Shown here: positions 27,558 to 36,352 of the stretch, one piece after another
Position numbering within the stretch: the first letter of the stretch is position 1
How the letters are laid out: each line of letters begins with the position of its first letter
Assembly: GCA_035949055.1 (NCBI GenBank)
Contig: DASZIO010000037.1
Coordinates: 1 to 64,000 of the forward strand
Length of the DNA: 64,000 nt
Source of the DNA: Bog-756 sp035949055
GTDB lineage: Bacteria > Actinomycetota > Acidimicrobiia > Acidimicrobiales > RAAP-2
Reading direction: 5' to 3'
Made by a program: the position numbers and the translations under genes
Notes under the pieces: generated by a model
The model's database searches: none
What the model was told of the DNA's origin: nothing
What the model saw: only the letters and a program-made list of their open reading frames with translations

Positions 27558-27962
27558 CTACGGATCGGGCAGGGAATAGGCGACCGTCCCGACCGACCAT
27601 GCCCTGGCCGTCGGCGCGGGCGGGACCCGAACGGAGTTGCCGTTTCGGAACACCACGGTCAACTCCCCCTGGGCCGACGTCCATAGCCAGCGCGCCGCTC
27701 CGGGGTACAGCGCCACGAGCGGGCCCAGCGCGTCATGACGCCGGGGATCGAGAAAGTGCACCGTTCCCTTGAGCTCGAGCACGAAAGGGCTGGCAATCAC
27801 CACCTCGGTCCGGCCGAACTGGAGCCGGGACTGCTCGTCGATACGGATGAACGATAGAACCGGATCGTCGAGGACGAACTCCCGCCCGCCGTCGGGCAAT
27901 TCGCGGATTTGGCACCCTTCGACCACCGCGACATGTTCGCATCTCCCCCATGGCCCCCGCAC
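27558..27962 (-). CDS. DUF6188-like protein
   Basis: The protein has up to 134 residues; the GTG at 27962 and a GTG at 27926 are both possible starts. It is a small beta-rich protein (DPVLSFIRIDEQSRLQFGRTEVVI, GTVHFLDPRRHDALGPLVAL, ELTVVFRNGNSVRVP, WSVGTVAYSLPD read in parts) that resembles the DUF6188 family of unknown function. It lies 6 bases after the tyrosine phosphatase gene and is probably in the same transcript. Confidence 0.6.
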   Translation of the reverse strand: MRGPWGRCEHVAVVEGCQIRELPDGGREFVLDDPVLSFIRIDEQSRLQFGRTEVVIASPFVLELKGTVHFLDPRRHDALGPLVALYPGAARWLWTSAQGELTVVFRNGNSVRVPPAPTARAWSVGTVAYSLPDP

Positions 27963-27968
27963 GTATTG

Positions 27969-28622
27969 TCAGACCAGCGGATCGTTCCCACCCAGGCGCG
28001 GCTGCCGGTCCTGCTCAGGCCAGAGCAGCATGGCCAGCTGCCCGGTCAACCGATCCAGCTCGGATGCAGTGGAGCGGTAGCCGGCGAGCGGACCGCCGTA
28101 GGGATCGGCGATGTCGTCGGCATCGGACCGCCGGCCGAGCGCCTGGCGGGTCCGGTCCCCGTGGACCGCCCCGATCCACGAGCCCACGTCCTGGTCGGCC
28201 GACCGCGGCCCGACGAGGACGCCGCGCTCCACCAGCTCGGTCAGCGTGAAGGCGCGGGTAAAAGAGGCCGGGTCCAAGACGACCGCCTCCCGGACGTGCC
28301 GGCGCCCCATCCCGATCACCAGGTCGGCATCGACGAGGGCTGACGCGGTCAGCTCACGACCCCGGTGACCACCCAAGTCGATGGCGAAGCCGGCCATCAC
28401 CTCGGTCACCTCGGGGGGGACGGTGTCGGGGATCGATGGCCGACCGGCGTCGGTGCCCGCCGAGGACACCTCGGGTGCGGCGCGCCGATGACGGGCGTGG
28501 GCGGCGAAGAGGGCGGCGGCCATGGGCGACCGGCAGATGTTGGCCGTACAGACGAAGAGGACGCGAACGACGAGATGGTAGCGGGCAGCACCGTCGGGCC
28601 ACGGCCGCCTCGGCCCCGACAT
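27969..28622 (-). CDS. Low-molecular-weight protein tyrosine phosphatase
   Basis: The protein has 217 residues from the ATG at 28622; a GTG 24 bases upstream is possible. The P-loop VCTANICRSPMA (C-x5-R-S) follows the first strand, and DIADPYGG holds the general-acid Asp. The family usually has ~160 residues; this one has about 20 extra at each end. Such phosphatases often counteract BY-kinases in polysaccharide export, and a BY-kinase lies 16 kb downstream. A functional link is plausible but not shown. Confidence 0.9.
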   Translation of the reverse strand: MSGPRRPWPDGAARYHLVVRVLFVCTANICRSPMAAALFAAHARHRRAAPEVSSAGTDAGRPSIPDTVPPEVTEVMAGFAIDLGGHRGRELTASALVDADLVIGMGRRHVREAVVLDPASFTRAFTLTELVERGVLVGPRSADQDVGSWIGAVHGDRTRQALGRRSDADDIADPYGGPLAGYRSTASELDRLTGQLAMLLWPEQDRQPRLGGNDPLV

Positions 28623-28736
28623 CACCGTCTCGACCGCGGCGGGCACCTACGCTCAAGATCCAGCTGGGAAGCGCCGATCCCTTGGGGATATCCAACCATA
28701 GAGCCCGTCCGGAGCCGTCCGATCGACAGGAGACCA

Positions 28737-29147
28737 GTGCCATCCGACGCCGAGCACCTATCCAACGCAGAGATCGTCAAGACCGTCACCGAAGCCCTCA
28801 GCCGCGGTGACCTGCTGGCCGTGATGGGGTTGGTGGCCAAAGACGTCCGCTGGGCGGTGAACGCAGCCGACCGGGACGCAGCGCCCTGGTTCGGTGTCTA
28901 CGAAGGCCGGCGATCCCTCCCCGACTTCTTCGCCCAACTGGCCGAGCTCACCTTCACCGACTTCACCCTCAAGGCCATGCTCGCCGACGGCGACCTGGTG
29001 ATCACATGGCTCCATGTGGCATTCACCAGCCCGAAGGGTCGCGGCGTGGACATGGAAGAGGTGCAGATCTGGCAACTGGCCGACGGGAAGGTCCAGACCG
29101 TCGACACGCTGCTCGACACGGCCGCGGTGGCTGCCGCGTTCGCGTGA
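28737..29147 (+). CDS. SnoaL-like (nuclear transport factor 2 fold) protein
   Basis: The protein has 136 residues from a GTG that follows an AGGAG site. The fold signature is NAEIVKTVTEALSRGDLLAVMGLVAKDVRW, then FFAQLAELTFTDFTLKAMLADGDLVITW. Such proteins act as small-molecule isomerases or hydrolases or are simply ligand-binding. Its stop overlaps the start of the next glycosyltransferase gene in a GTGA, so the two are translationally coupled. Confidence 0.8.
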   Translation: MPSDAEHLSNAEIVKTVTEALSRGDLLAVMGLVAKDVRWAVNAADRDAAPWFGVYEGRRSLPDFFAQLAELTFTDFTLKAMLADGDLVITWLHVAFTSPKGRGVDMEEVQIWQLADGKVQTVDTLLDTAAVAAAFA

Positions 29148-30244
29148 CCCCCCGGGGTGACGTCGCGTTCGTCCACGACTACCTGACCCAGCGCGGCGGG
29201 GCCGAGCGCGTGGTCCTCTCGATGGCCGCCGCCTTCCCCGAATCCCCCATCCACACGTCGCTGTACGACCCGGACGCGACCTTCCCGCAGTTCGCGGCAC
29301 TGGACGTACGGCCCCTTTCGCTCAACCGGGTCGGCGTGCTGCGATCCCATCACCGGCTGGCGCTCCCGGTCCTCGCCCCGGCCTTCTCCCGGTTGTCCGT
29401 CGATGCCGGGGTGACCATCTGCTCGTCGAGCGGCTGGGCGCACGGAGCCCGGGTGAGCGGGCGCAAGATCGTCTACTGCTACACACCGGCCCGGTGGCTC
29501 TACCAGCCGCAGCGCTATCTGGGCGGCGCATCCCGCGGGTCTGCCGCCGCGCTGTACGCGATGACTCCGGCGCTCAAGCGGTGGGACCGCCGAGCGGCTG
29601 CGACCGCCCACCGCTACCTGGTCATCTCCCGGGCCGTCCAGGCCCGGGTGGCCGACCTCTACGGGATCGAAGCCGACATCCTCCACCCGCCGGTGGACCT
29701 CGACACCGACGGGCCGGCTGAACCGGTGCCCGGGCTGGAGCCCGGCTTCTTCCTCTGCGTCTCGAGGCTGCTCCCCTACAAGAACGTCGAGGCGGTGGTG
29801 GCCGCGTTCCGCCGGCTCCCCGAGCACCGGTTGGTGGTGGTGGGAACCGGACCCCTCGCCCCGGCGATCAGTGCCGGAGCGCCGCCGAACGTTTCGATGG
29901 CGGGCCAGGTGAGCGACGCCGGCCTCCGCTGGATGTATCGCTCCGCGGCCGGCCTGGTGGCCGCCTCTCACGAGGATTTCGGGCTGACACCGGTGGAGGC
30001 GGCGGCCTTCGGCAAGCCAGCTGCGGCACTGCGCTGGGGCGGGTTCCTCGACACCACAGTCGAAGGTACGACCGGCGTGTTCTTCGACGAGCCCGAGCCG
30101 GAGGCGATCGCTCAGAGCATCGAGCGGCTGGCCGCCATGGCATGGGACGCCGCCGGCCTGCGTGACCATGCCGAGCGCTTCTCGGGCCCGCGGTTCACCG
30201 CTCGGCTGCGGCAGGTGGTCGACGAAGAACAGGCGGTGGTCTGA
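29144..30244 (+). CDS. Family GT4-like glycosyltransferase
   Basis: The protein has 366 residues starting at a GTG overlapping the previous stop by 4 bases. It is a GT-B fold enzyme: N-terminal HDYLTQRGGAERVV acceptor-side segment, then GFFLCVSRLLPYKNVEAVVAAF, and the EX7E donor motif in EDFGLTPVEAAAFG. Its product has no membrane segment and is expected on the cytosolic face of the membrane, transferring a sugar from a nucleotide donor. It marks the left edge of the polysaccharide locus and converges with the sugar-transferase gene. Confidence 0.9.
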   Translation: MTPRGDVAFVHDYLTQRGGAERVVLSMAAAFPESPIHTSLYDPDATFPQFAALDVRPLSLNRVGVLRSHHRLALPVLAPAFSRLSVDAGVTICSSSGWAHGARVSGRKIVYCYTPARWLYQPQRYLGGASRGSAAALYAMTPALKRWDRRAAATAHRYLVISRAVQARVADLYGIEADILHPPVDLDTDGPAEPVPGLEPGFFLCVSRLLPYKNVEAVVAAFRRLPEHRLVVVGTGPLAPAISAGAPPNVSMAGQVSDAGLRWMYRSAAGLVAASHEDFGLTPVEAAAFGKPAAALRWGGFLDTTVEGTTGVFFDEPEPEAIAQSIERLAAMAWDAAGLRDHAERFSGPRFTARLRQVVDEEQAVV

Positions 30245-30307
30245 GGTGGGCCCGTACCCAGGTCACCAGGCCTCCGCTCGGTAGGCCGCGGTTGGGAAGG
30301 CCGCGGC

Positions 30308-31786
30308 TCACGAGGCGCCGCGGCCCCGGAAGACCGTCACCGGGGTCTGCCAGAGGATCTGCATGTCCCACCAGAACGACCACGAAGCCACGTACAGATA
30401 GTCGAGGCGGCACAGCTCGAGATGCGAGAGCTCGTTTCGCCCCGACACCTGCCAGAGACCGGTCATCCCCGGCCGCGCCTCGAATCGCTTACGGGCCCAC
30501 CCCTCGATCTCCATGGCTTCCGAGACCACGAAGGGCCGCGGGCCCACCAGGGACATGTCGCCCTTCCACACGTTGATCAGCTGGGGGATCTCGTCCAGGC
30601 TGGTCTTGCGCAAGAGGCCGCCGACCCGAGTCACCCGGGGATCGTTTTGCACCTTGAAGAGCGGCCCGTCCATCTCGTTGAGGTGCTCCAGCTCCTCACG
30701 GCGCGACTCGGCGTCGCGGTACATGGTGCGGAACTTCATCACGGCGAAGGGCTGTTCGTTGCGCCCGGTCCGGAGCTGGCGGAAGAAGACCGGGCCCGGG
30801 GTGGTGGCCTTGATCATGACGGCGACCACGGCGAGGAACGGCGACGCCGCCAGCAGCACCACTGAGGACACCACGATATCGAACGACCGCTTGAGGAACC
30901 GTGCGCCCGCGCTGAGCGAGGCCGGGGCGATGTCGAGCATGGGCAGACCGGACAGGTCCTCGACATGGGAGCGGGCCGTGATGAGCTCGTAGTAGCGCGG
31001 CACGATGGACACCCCCACCTTGCCGGTCAGACCCTTCAACATCTCGGTGGTCCGCTCGGGATGGGTCCTGGAGAAGCACACCACCACGCGCGCCACCTGG
31101 AACTCCCGGCACAGAGCAGGCAGCTCATCGAGCTCGCCGAGAACGTCGCGGCGGTCCAGTGGGTTGTCGTCGACGAACCCCACGAACTGCACGCTCGAAT
31201 GGGCTCGCAGGTGGCTGGCGACCGTCTGGGCCAGCTTGCCGGTACCGACCACGATGACCGGCACCACTCCCAGCGAGTCACGGCCGATGACCCCGAAGGC
31301 GATCACCCGGGCCAGAGGAACGGTCACCACCGCCATCACGCACATCGAGGCGATCCGAGCCACGGTGACCGACTCGTGGAAGTTCCGGTCGGACAGGTAG
31401 GCGACGACCGCGTAGACGAATCCGCTGACGATGAGGGCGTGCAGGATGTTGCGGAGATCTGAGAACACACTGGTCGAGATGCGGCGGGTCACGCCCCGGT
31501 AGAGGCCGTAGAAGGCGAAGACCGCCACGAAGAACGGGATCATGGCCACGTTGAAGCGATACACCTCGCTGGGGACGTCCGGATCGGCGGCCAGGGTCGA
31601 GAGGGCCAGTGGCCCGAGCAACGCGGCAAAGGCCAGTCCGAAGATGTCGGCGAGGACCAGCCGCCGGAGAGTATGGCGGCGCACCCGGGGCAGTGCGCCT
31701 ATGTGTCGGTCGAGCCCGGCTGGGAGTCCGCCGGGCGGCGGGACCTCGACGACGCGGTCGGGCCGGACCTTGACGACGTCGGTCAT
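30308..31786 (-). CDS. Exopolysaccharide polyprenyl-phosphate sugar-1-phosphate transferase
   Basis: The protein has 492 residues from the ATG at 31786. The N-terminal half has four membrane segments (~45-170) and a Rossmann-like CoA-binding_3 region (VIVVGTGKLAQTVASHL). The C-terminal half is the bacterial sugar transferase domain: a membrane helix near KRSFDIVVSSVVLL, then PVFFRQLRTGRNEQPF, KFRTMYRDAE, and LDEIPQLINVWKGDMSLVGPRP. It transfers a sugar-1-phosphate to undecaprenyl phosphate and so primes repeat-unit synthesis. It is the last gene of the minus-strand operon, 85 bases after the GH2 gene. Confidence 0.93.
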   Translation of the reverse strand: MTDVVKVRPDRVVEVPPPGGLPAGLDRHIGALPRVRRHTLRRLVLADIFGLAFAALLGPLALSTLAADPDVPSEVYRFNVAMIPFFVAVFAFYGLYRGVTRRISTSVFSDLRNILHALIVSGFVYAVVAYLSDRNFHESVTVARIASMCVMAVVTVPLARVIAFGVIGRDSLGVVPVIVVGTGKLAQTVASHLRAHSSVQFVGFVDDNPLDRRDVLGELDELPALCREFQVARVVVCFSRTHPERTTEMLKGLTGKVGVSIVPRYYELITARSHVEDLSGLPMLDIAPASLSAGARFLKRSFDIVVSSVVLLAASPFLAVVAVMIKATTPGPVFFRQLRTGRNEQPFAVMKFRTMYRDAESRREELEHLNEMDGPLFKVQNDPRVTRVGGLLRKTSLDEIPQLINVWKGDMSLVGPRPFVVSEAMEIEGWARKRFEARPGMTGLWQVSGRNELSHLELCRLDYLYVASWSFWWDMQILWQTPVTVFRGRGAS

Positions 31787-31871
31787 CGGGGTTCGAGGGG
31801 CCGGCGGCGGCCATCGCGTGTCGGGCTGCCCTGGAGCGGCGGGGCCACGACGGGCGGGCTCCCGTGCCGGG

Positions 31872-34400
31872 TCAGGTCGCGACGCGGGCGCCCTCGAGCG
31901 AGTTGAGGGCCCGTACCTGGCCGACCGGGGCCCGGTCCCGGGCGAGTTCGGGCGAGCGCTGCGGGTAGAGGAGCGTGGCCTGCGTCCCGCCGGGTTCGAG
32001 ATGGAACCACGAGTCCGCCGGTCGGTATCCCGGGACGTCCACGGCGACGAACTGAGCGAAACGCCGGGTCGAGACGGACAGGGACCATACCTGGTCATCG
32101 GCCGGTTCGAGGCACGCCTGAAGCCCGATTTCGGACTGCACGGGGCGATTCGGACCCCCGGGGAGGTAGGTCGCCCGGGACCGCAACGAACCCTGCTCGT
32201 CCAAGAGGCTGGCCACCACCAGCTCGTGGTGACGGGGCCCGAATCGGTAGGCGTAGGTGACGTCGCGGAACCCGTCGAAGAGAGCGGACGACGACACGGT
32301 GGTGCCGCCCCGGGCCGGGATGGCGACGTCGCGTTGGGCGGTCTCGAGGCAGTGGTCGCCGCTGAAGAGTGACAGGACCAGTTGACCGGACACGGTCCTG
32401 GCGGTGTCGTTGACCAGGTGGATGGCAAGGCCGTTAAGGCCCTCGTCGGTGAGGAGCACGGCCACCGGCCGGCACGCCCGGGCCAGGGCGAACCAGGGTG
32501 CCTTCGGTCGCCCGACCGCATCGATCACCCCCCACCCGGCGCCGGCCCGCAGGTCGCGCAGCCCGACGAGCAGAAGGCCGGCGCACGGTGAACCCGGCCG
32601 GCGCCACTCGGCCACGGCCTCGCCCATCACGTGGGTGACCGCCGCCCTCCCGAGGTCGAGGGCGCGCTCGGGGTCGTGGCGGCGCACGAGCGCCGGATCT
32701 TCGCCGAAGAGCACGTGCACGTAGTGGTCGCGTACGTCCTCGAGATCCCAGGACCCGCCGGTGTCATGGTGTATGGCCCGCTTCCAGCTGGGGTCGTGGC
32801 CGGCCCGACGCGCCCCCCCGCACAGATCGTCAACCGTTTCGTTCGGGGGCGGGACGGCAAAGGCCAGCCCCTCGCTCACGAACCTCGGGGCGGCCGACCG
32901 CAGGTCCGACAGCGGCCGGCCGAACACGCCGACCCCCGTGTAGTGGCACACCCCGGCGTCAACCTGGAACGGCAGGTCCCCGCCGGTCGGGGAGGAGGTC
33001 ACGTAGGGCACATCGGGCAGCAGCTGGCCGCCCACGGCCGGTACCACCTTGTCGGTCAGGGCCGACGGCCACCGGTCGGGCGACAGGCCGAACATGGCCG
33101 GCTGCTCTTCGAGCTCCTGGCCCCCGCAGACCACCGCCACCGACGGGTGGCCGGCCAGGCCCGAGAAGACCCCGTTGAGCTCCTCGGTGACGCCCGCCGC
33201 GAAGCCCTCGTCGTCGGGCGGGTCGAGGAAGGCGAACATGGCGTCCTGCCAGACCATGATGCCCAACCGGTCGCACGCCGCAAAGAACCGGTCGTCCTCG
33301 TAGACCGTGCCGCCGGGGACCCGGACCATGTTCATGCCGGCGTCGCGGGCGAGCGCCAGGGTGGCCGCGGTCTCCTCGTCCGAGGCGTCGAAAGAAACGG
33401 GGTCGACGGGGTACCAGCACCCGCCGCGGCAGAACACCGGGGTGCCGTTGACCACCAGTTGGAAGCCGCCGTCGCGGTCGTCCACCTCGACGGTACGGAA
33501 ACCGACCTGCCCGAGGTCGAGGTGATCGGACCCCACCGTGGCCGACACCGGATAGAGCGGTTGGGCGCCGTGGGTGTGCGGCCACCACGGTTCCACGCCG
33601 GGCAGGGACACCGTGCCCCGGGCCACCAGGTACCCACCGTCGCCCTCGAGCTCGACGGTGAGGGGGACGCAGATCCCGCCGACGTCGACGGTGGCGACCG
33701 GGGCCGGCTCCGGCCCGGTCGTGCACCGGATCTCGACCGACACCGCTCCCCCGGTCCCACCCCGATCGGTGAAAGACGGTCGTGCGTCGAGAGAACGGTG
33801 GACGAGCTGGTGCGATCCCCACGGGCGCAGGCTGACCGGGCGCCACGGCCCGACGGGAGCCGGGGTCACGGTCCAGCCGGGCTGCCGGCCGAGCAGGGTG
33901 GTGCGGAACCACCGGAGGTTCTGGTGGGAGGCGCCGGCCGTCTTCCATCGCGGCCGCGGCCGGCGCTCGGCGAGGAGCGGCGCCAGCGCCGAGCAGCGGA
34001 CGACCAACTCGTTCTGGGGCCGCAGCGTCTCCACCCGCACGCGGCACGGCAAGAACATCGACCCGGAATGGGCCACGTGCTCACCGTTGAGCCACACGTC
34101 GGACACGGTGGCGAGACCGGCCAGCTCCATGAGCCACGGTCCGACCGGCTCACCGGACCCGCCGGCCATCCCCGGGCCGGCGAACCCGCACCGGAACCAC
34201 CAGTCCTCCGCGTCGAGCTCGGCCGATGACGGCTCGGCCGACGACGACCGTCTTAGCGCCCCGGCCGCGGTACCTGGCACGTCGGCTGGGATCCACCGCA
34301 GCGGCAGGCGGGCCAGCCCGGCCGGGTCGTCTGTCGCCCCGGGCGGCGCCGCGGCGCACTGCCACCGTGCGTCCCGGAGGAGATCGGGTTCAGTCGCCAT
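31872..34400 (-). CDS. Glycoside hydrolase family 2-type (beta-mannosidase-like) protein
   Basis: The protein has 842 residues. The ATG at 34400 overlaps the DUF1839 gene by 11 bases; the open frame continues upstream without homology. The sugar-binding domain comes first (WLMELAGLATVSDVWLNGE), then an immunoglobulin-like domain, then the TIM barrel. The acid/base Glu is in VVCGGQELEEQ, where the usual GNNE reads GGQE, and the nucleophile Glu is in RFVSEGLAF. There is no signal peptide, so it appears cytosolic. In an export locus, a cytosolic glycosidase coupled to a DUF1839 gene may act as a transferase or trimming enzyme. Confidence 0.85.
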   Translation of the reverse strand: MATEPDLLRDARWQCAAAPPGATDDPAGLARLPLRWIPADVPGTAAGALRRSSSAEPSSAELDAEDWWFRCGFAGPGMAGGSGEPVGPWLMELAGLATVSDVWLNGEHVAHSGSMFLPCRVRVETLRPQNELVVRCSALAPLLAERRPRPRWKTAGASHQNLRWFRTTLLGRQPGWTVTPAPVGPWRPVSLRPWGSHQLVHRSLDARPSFTDRGGTGGAVSVEIRCTTGPEPAPVATVDVGGICVPLTVELEGDGGYLVARGTVSLPGVEPWWPHTHGAQPLYPVSATVGSDHLDLGQVGFRTVEVDDRDGGFQLVVNGTPVFCRGGCWYPVDPVSFDASDEETAATLALARDAGMNMVRVPGGTVYEDDRFFAACDRLGIMVWQDAMFAFLDPPDDEGFAAGVTEELNGVFSGLAGHPSVAVVCGGQELEEQPAMFGLSPDRWPSALTDKVVPAVGGQLLPDVPYVTSSPTGGDLPFQVDAGVCHYTGVGVFGRPLSDLRSAAPRFVSEGLAFAVPPPNETVDDLCGGARRAGHDPSWKRAIHHDTGGSWDLEDVRDHYVHVLFGEDPALVRRHDPERALDLGRAAVTHVMGEAVAEWRRPGSPCAGLLLVGLRDLRAGAGWGVIDAVGRPKAPWFALARACRPVAVLLTDEGLNGLAIHLVNDTARTVSGQLVLSLFSGDHCLETAQRDVAIPARGGTTVSSSALFDGFRDVTYAYRFGPRHHELVVASLLDEQGSLRSRATYLPGGPNRPVQSEIGLQACLEPADDQVWSLSVSTRRFAQFVAVDVPGYRPADSWFHLEPGGTQATLLYPQRSPELARDRAPVGQVRALNSLEGARVAT

Positions 34401-35364
34401 ACCGGGCCACCAGCGTCGCCATCGCCTCGGCCCAGTGACGCTCCATGGATTCGAGAACGGGCGCCACATCGACCCGGCGCCCCCGCACCACCCGGGCCAG
34501 GGCGAACTGGAGCGCCTTGGCCCCGGCGGCCAGCTCGGCGAAGGCGTCGGCCGCGGCCATGGTGCCCGGGCCGTCGTGCCGGTTGAGCCAGTCGACGAAC
34601 GATGACGCCAGCTCGGCACAGGCCCCGCACTGCCGGCAGGTGCCGAAGGAGTAGAGGTGGAACGTCTCGAGGCCCTGGCCGGCCAACCACGGGAGGTCCT
34701 CCACCAACCGCCGGCCCAGCCGGGTCACCGGATTGGTCTCCGGACGCCGGTGGAGGTGGTCGCGGGTGAGGGCGACCACCCGGTCCACCAGCCCGGGGTC
34801 GTCCCGGCGGAGACGATCGAGGCGTATCAGCTCCATGTAGGGCGGGAGCCCCGGCGGGTCGGCGTGGGCACCGAGCCGGAAGACCCCGTCGAAGTCGTCC
34901 CCGTCGAGCTCGAAGTACCCCGCGTTGTGGAAGTACCCGAGGCGCCGGCCGTCGGCGTCCAGCATCTGGGGGACGATGGTGCTCTTCACGTGGGCGACCT
35001 GGTAGGAGACGCCCCGGGTGTCGGGCAGGAACCACGAATCGGCCTCGACGGTGCACAGCCGCCCGAGCTCGAGCTCCTCAGCCACGTGCTCGACCACCGG
35101 CTTCCACACGTTGAGCTCGGAGACCTCGAGCCCGAACAAGGTGCGCAGGTCCTCGGGCGGGTACTTGAAGAAGGACCACTGGTAGCCCTCGAAGTCCGCG
35201 CTGAGGGTGAAGGCGGCCGCGGCCACCGGGTCGAGGCCGAGGGCGTGCAGCACCTCGATCCACACGTCCACGTAGCAGTTGGTCTCCGTCCAGTTGCGCT
35301 CGGCGGCGTGCAGCGGATGGGGGCGAAACGCCGCGGCGTCGAGGGACAGGAGGGTGGTGCTCAT
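34390..35364 (-). CDS. DUF1839 family protein of the aminoacyl-carrier-protein module
   Basis: The protein has 324 residues. It shows the DUF1839 pattern: ERNWTETNCYVDVWIEVLHALGLDP, FEGYQWSFFKYPPEDL, and a central FLPDTRGVSYQVAHVKSTI, read in parts. Near residue 245 there is a Cys group in FGTCRQCGACAELAS. The family co-occurs with amino acid-[acyl-carrier-protein] ligases. Its biochemical role is not known; an aminoacyl transferase acting after the carrier is a reasonable guess. It follows the ligase gene by 22 bases. Confidence 0.85.
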   Translation of the reverse strand: MSTTLLSLDAAAFRPHPLHAAERNWTETNCYVDVWIEVLHALGLDPVAAAAFTLSADFEGYQWSFFKYPPEDLRTLFGLEVSELNVWKPVVEHVAEELELGRLCTVEADSWFLPDTRGVSYQVAHVKSTIVPQMLDADGRRLGYFHNAGYFELDGDDFDGVFRLGAHADPPGLPPYMELIRLDRLRRDDPGLVDRVVALTRDHLHRRPETNPVTRLGRRLVEDLPWLAGQGLETFHLYSFGTCRQCGACAELASSFVDWLNRHDGPGTMAAADAFAELAAGAKALQFALARVVRGRRVDVAPVLESMERHWAEAMATLVARYGD

Positions 35365-35386
35365 GACGGTGCGGTGGTGGGCCCGG

Positions 35387-36349
35387 TCACGGCCACAGTT
35401 GCCGGCGCACGCCCGCCGGCCACCCGTCGGGATCGGTGCCGTGACGGTGGAAGAGGGCGAGGGTGATTCGGTCGATCCCGAACCCGAAACACGAGGTATG
35501 GGCCACCTCGCCGTCGGGCGTCTCGATGCCGAACGGCCGCCCGAAATGGTCGAGATGGCAGTTGGACGACGAGATGGCGGTTTGGCGCGCGGTCGCGAAG
35601 ACCCGGGTGACGATCTCGAACTTGAGCTCCTCGTGGCGTTGGTTGGCGGCCAGCATCCGGCCGGGCCGGCCGAAGAACGGGTCGTTGGCTACCACCGACT
35701 CCACGTCGAGCCCCAGGCCGCCGAGCACATCGAGCCCACGCCCGATCCACATGTCGCGGTGGGCTTGGGCGCCCTCGGGCGTGCCCAGGTACACATAGTC
35801 GTGCTGACGGAAGGCCTGCATCCGGAAGGGGTCGGTGCTCGGTTCGTGACGGAAGCAGTACCCGTAGACCTCGACCCGGCGACCGCCCTCGGGCAGCACC
35901 CCGGTCATGGTGGGGTACAGCGGGTGGCATACCGCGGGGCACAGGACCATGTCGGTGGTCTCGAGCAACGAGGCCCGGTCCTCGTGCACCTCGGCGCGCC
36001 GCACCAACTCGGCGTGCTGACGCTCGTCCCCCCGGAACGTGTGCACCGAGCCCATCTGGTCGGGGAACGACTCGAGATAACCGTTGCGCTCGAAGGTGGC
36101 CCACGGCATCACGGGCGGGAACCTGACCGAGGACGCGTCCTGGTCGGCGCCGACGTGTAGGACGAGCCGGTCCATCCCGTCGGCCACCGACTCATACCGC
36201 CCGGATCTCCCGTAAAGGCCGTCGACCCCGGTGGCGACCAGGAGGCCCGCATCGAGCAGGTCGGCGCGGAACCCGACCCATGGCTCGTCCTCGTGGGCGG
36301 AACCGGCCGTTCCGACCGCGCCTTCGACATCTACCCTCGTGCTCGTCAT
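35387..36349 (-). CDS. Amino acid-[acyl-carrier-protein] ligase (class II aaRS-like)
   Basis: The protein has 320 residues, the size of the catalytic core of atypical seryl-tRNA synthetases without a tRNA-binding domain. Motif 2 is in GYCFRHEPS (~163-171) and motif 3 in GFGIDRITLALF (289-300). Zinc-site Cys candidates are Cys137/Cys141 and Cys287. The usual Glu ligand region FRQxE appears as FRQHDYV, with Asp184 where Glu is expected. In characterised homologues from Bradyrhizobium and Agrobacterium this enzyme activates glycine or alanine with ATP and loads it on the phosphopantetheine arm of a dedicated carrier protein. It is 3 bases downstream of the dehydrogenase gene. Confidence 0.92.
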   Translation of the reverse strand: MTSTRVDVEGAVGTAGSAHEDEPWVGFRADLLDAGLLVATGVDGLYGRSGRYESVADGMDRLVLHVGADQDASSVRFPPVMPWATFERNGYLESFPDQMGSVHTFRGDERQHAELVRRAEVHEDRASLLETTDMVLCPAVCHPLYPTMTGVLPEGGRRVEVYGYCFRHEPSTDPFRMQAFRQHDYVYLGTPEGAQAHRDMWIGRGLDVLGGLGLDVESVVANDPFFGRPGRMLAANQRHEELKFEIVTRVFATARQTAISSSNCHLDHFGRPFGIETPDGEVAHTSCFGFGIDRITLALFHRHGTDPDGWPAGVRRQLWP

Positions 36350-36352
36350 CGA

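Noticed and set aside
32627..34229. Long plus-strand frames of several hundred codons opposite the GH2 gene
   Set aside because: High-GC antisense shadow: no family similarity, odd amino-acid composition rich in Arg, Gly and His, and the minus-strand gene is clear.
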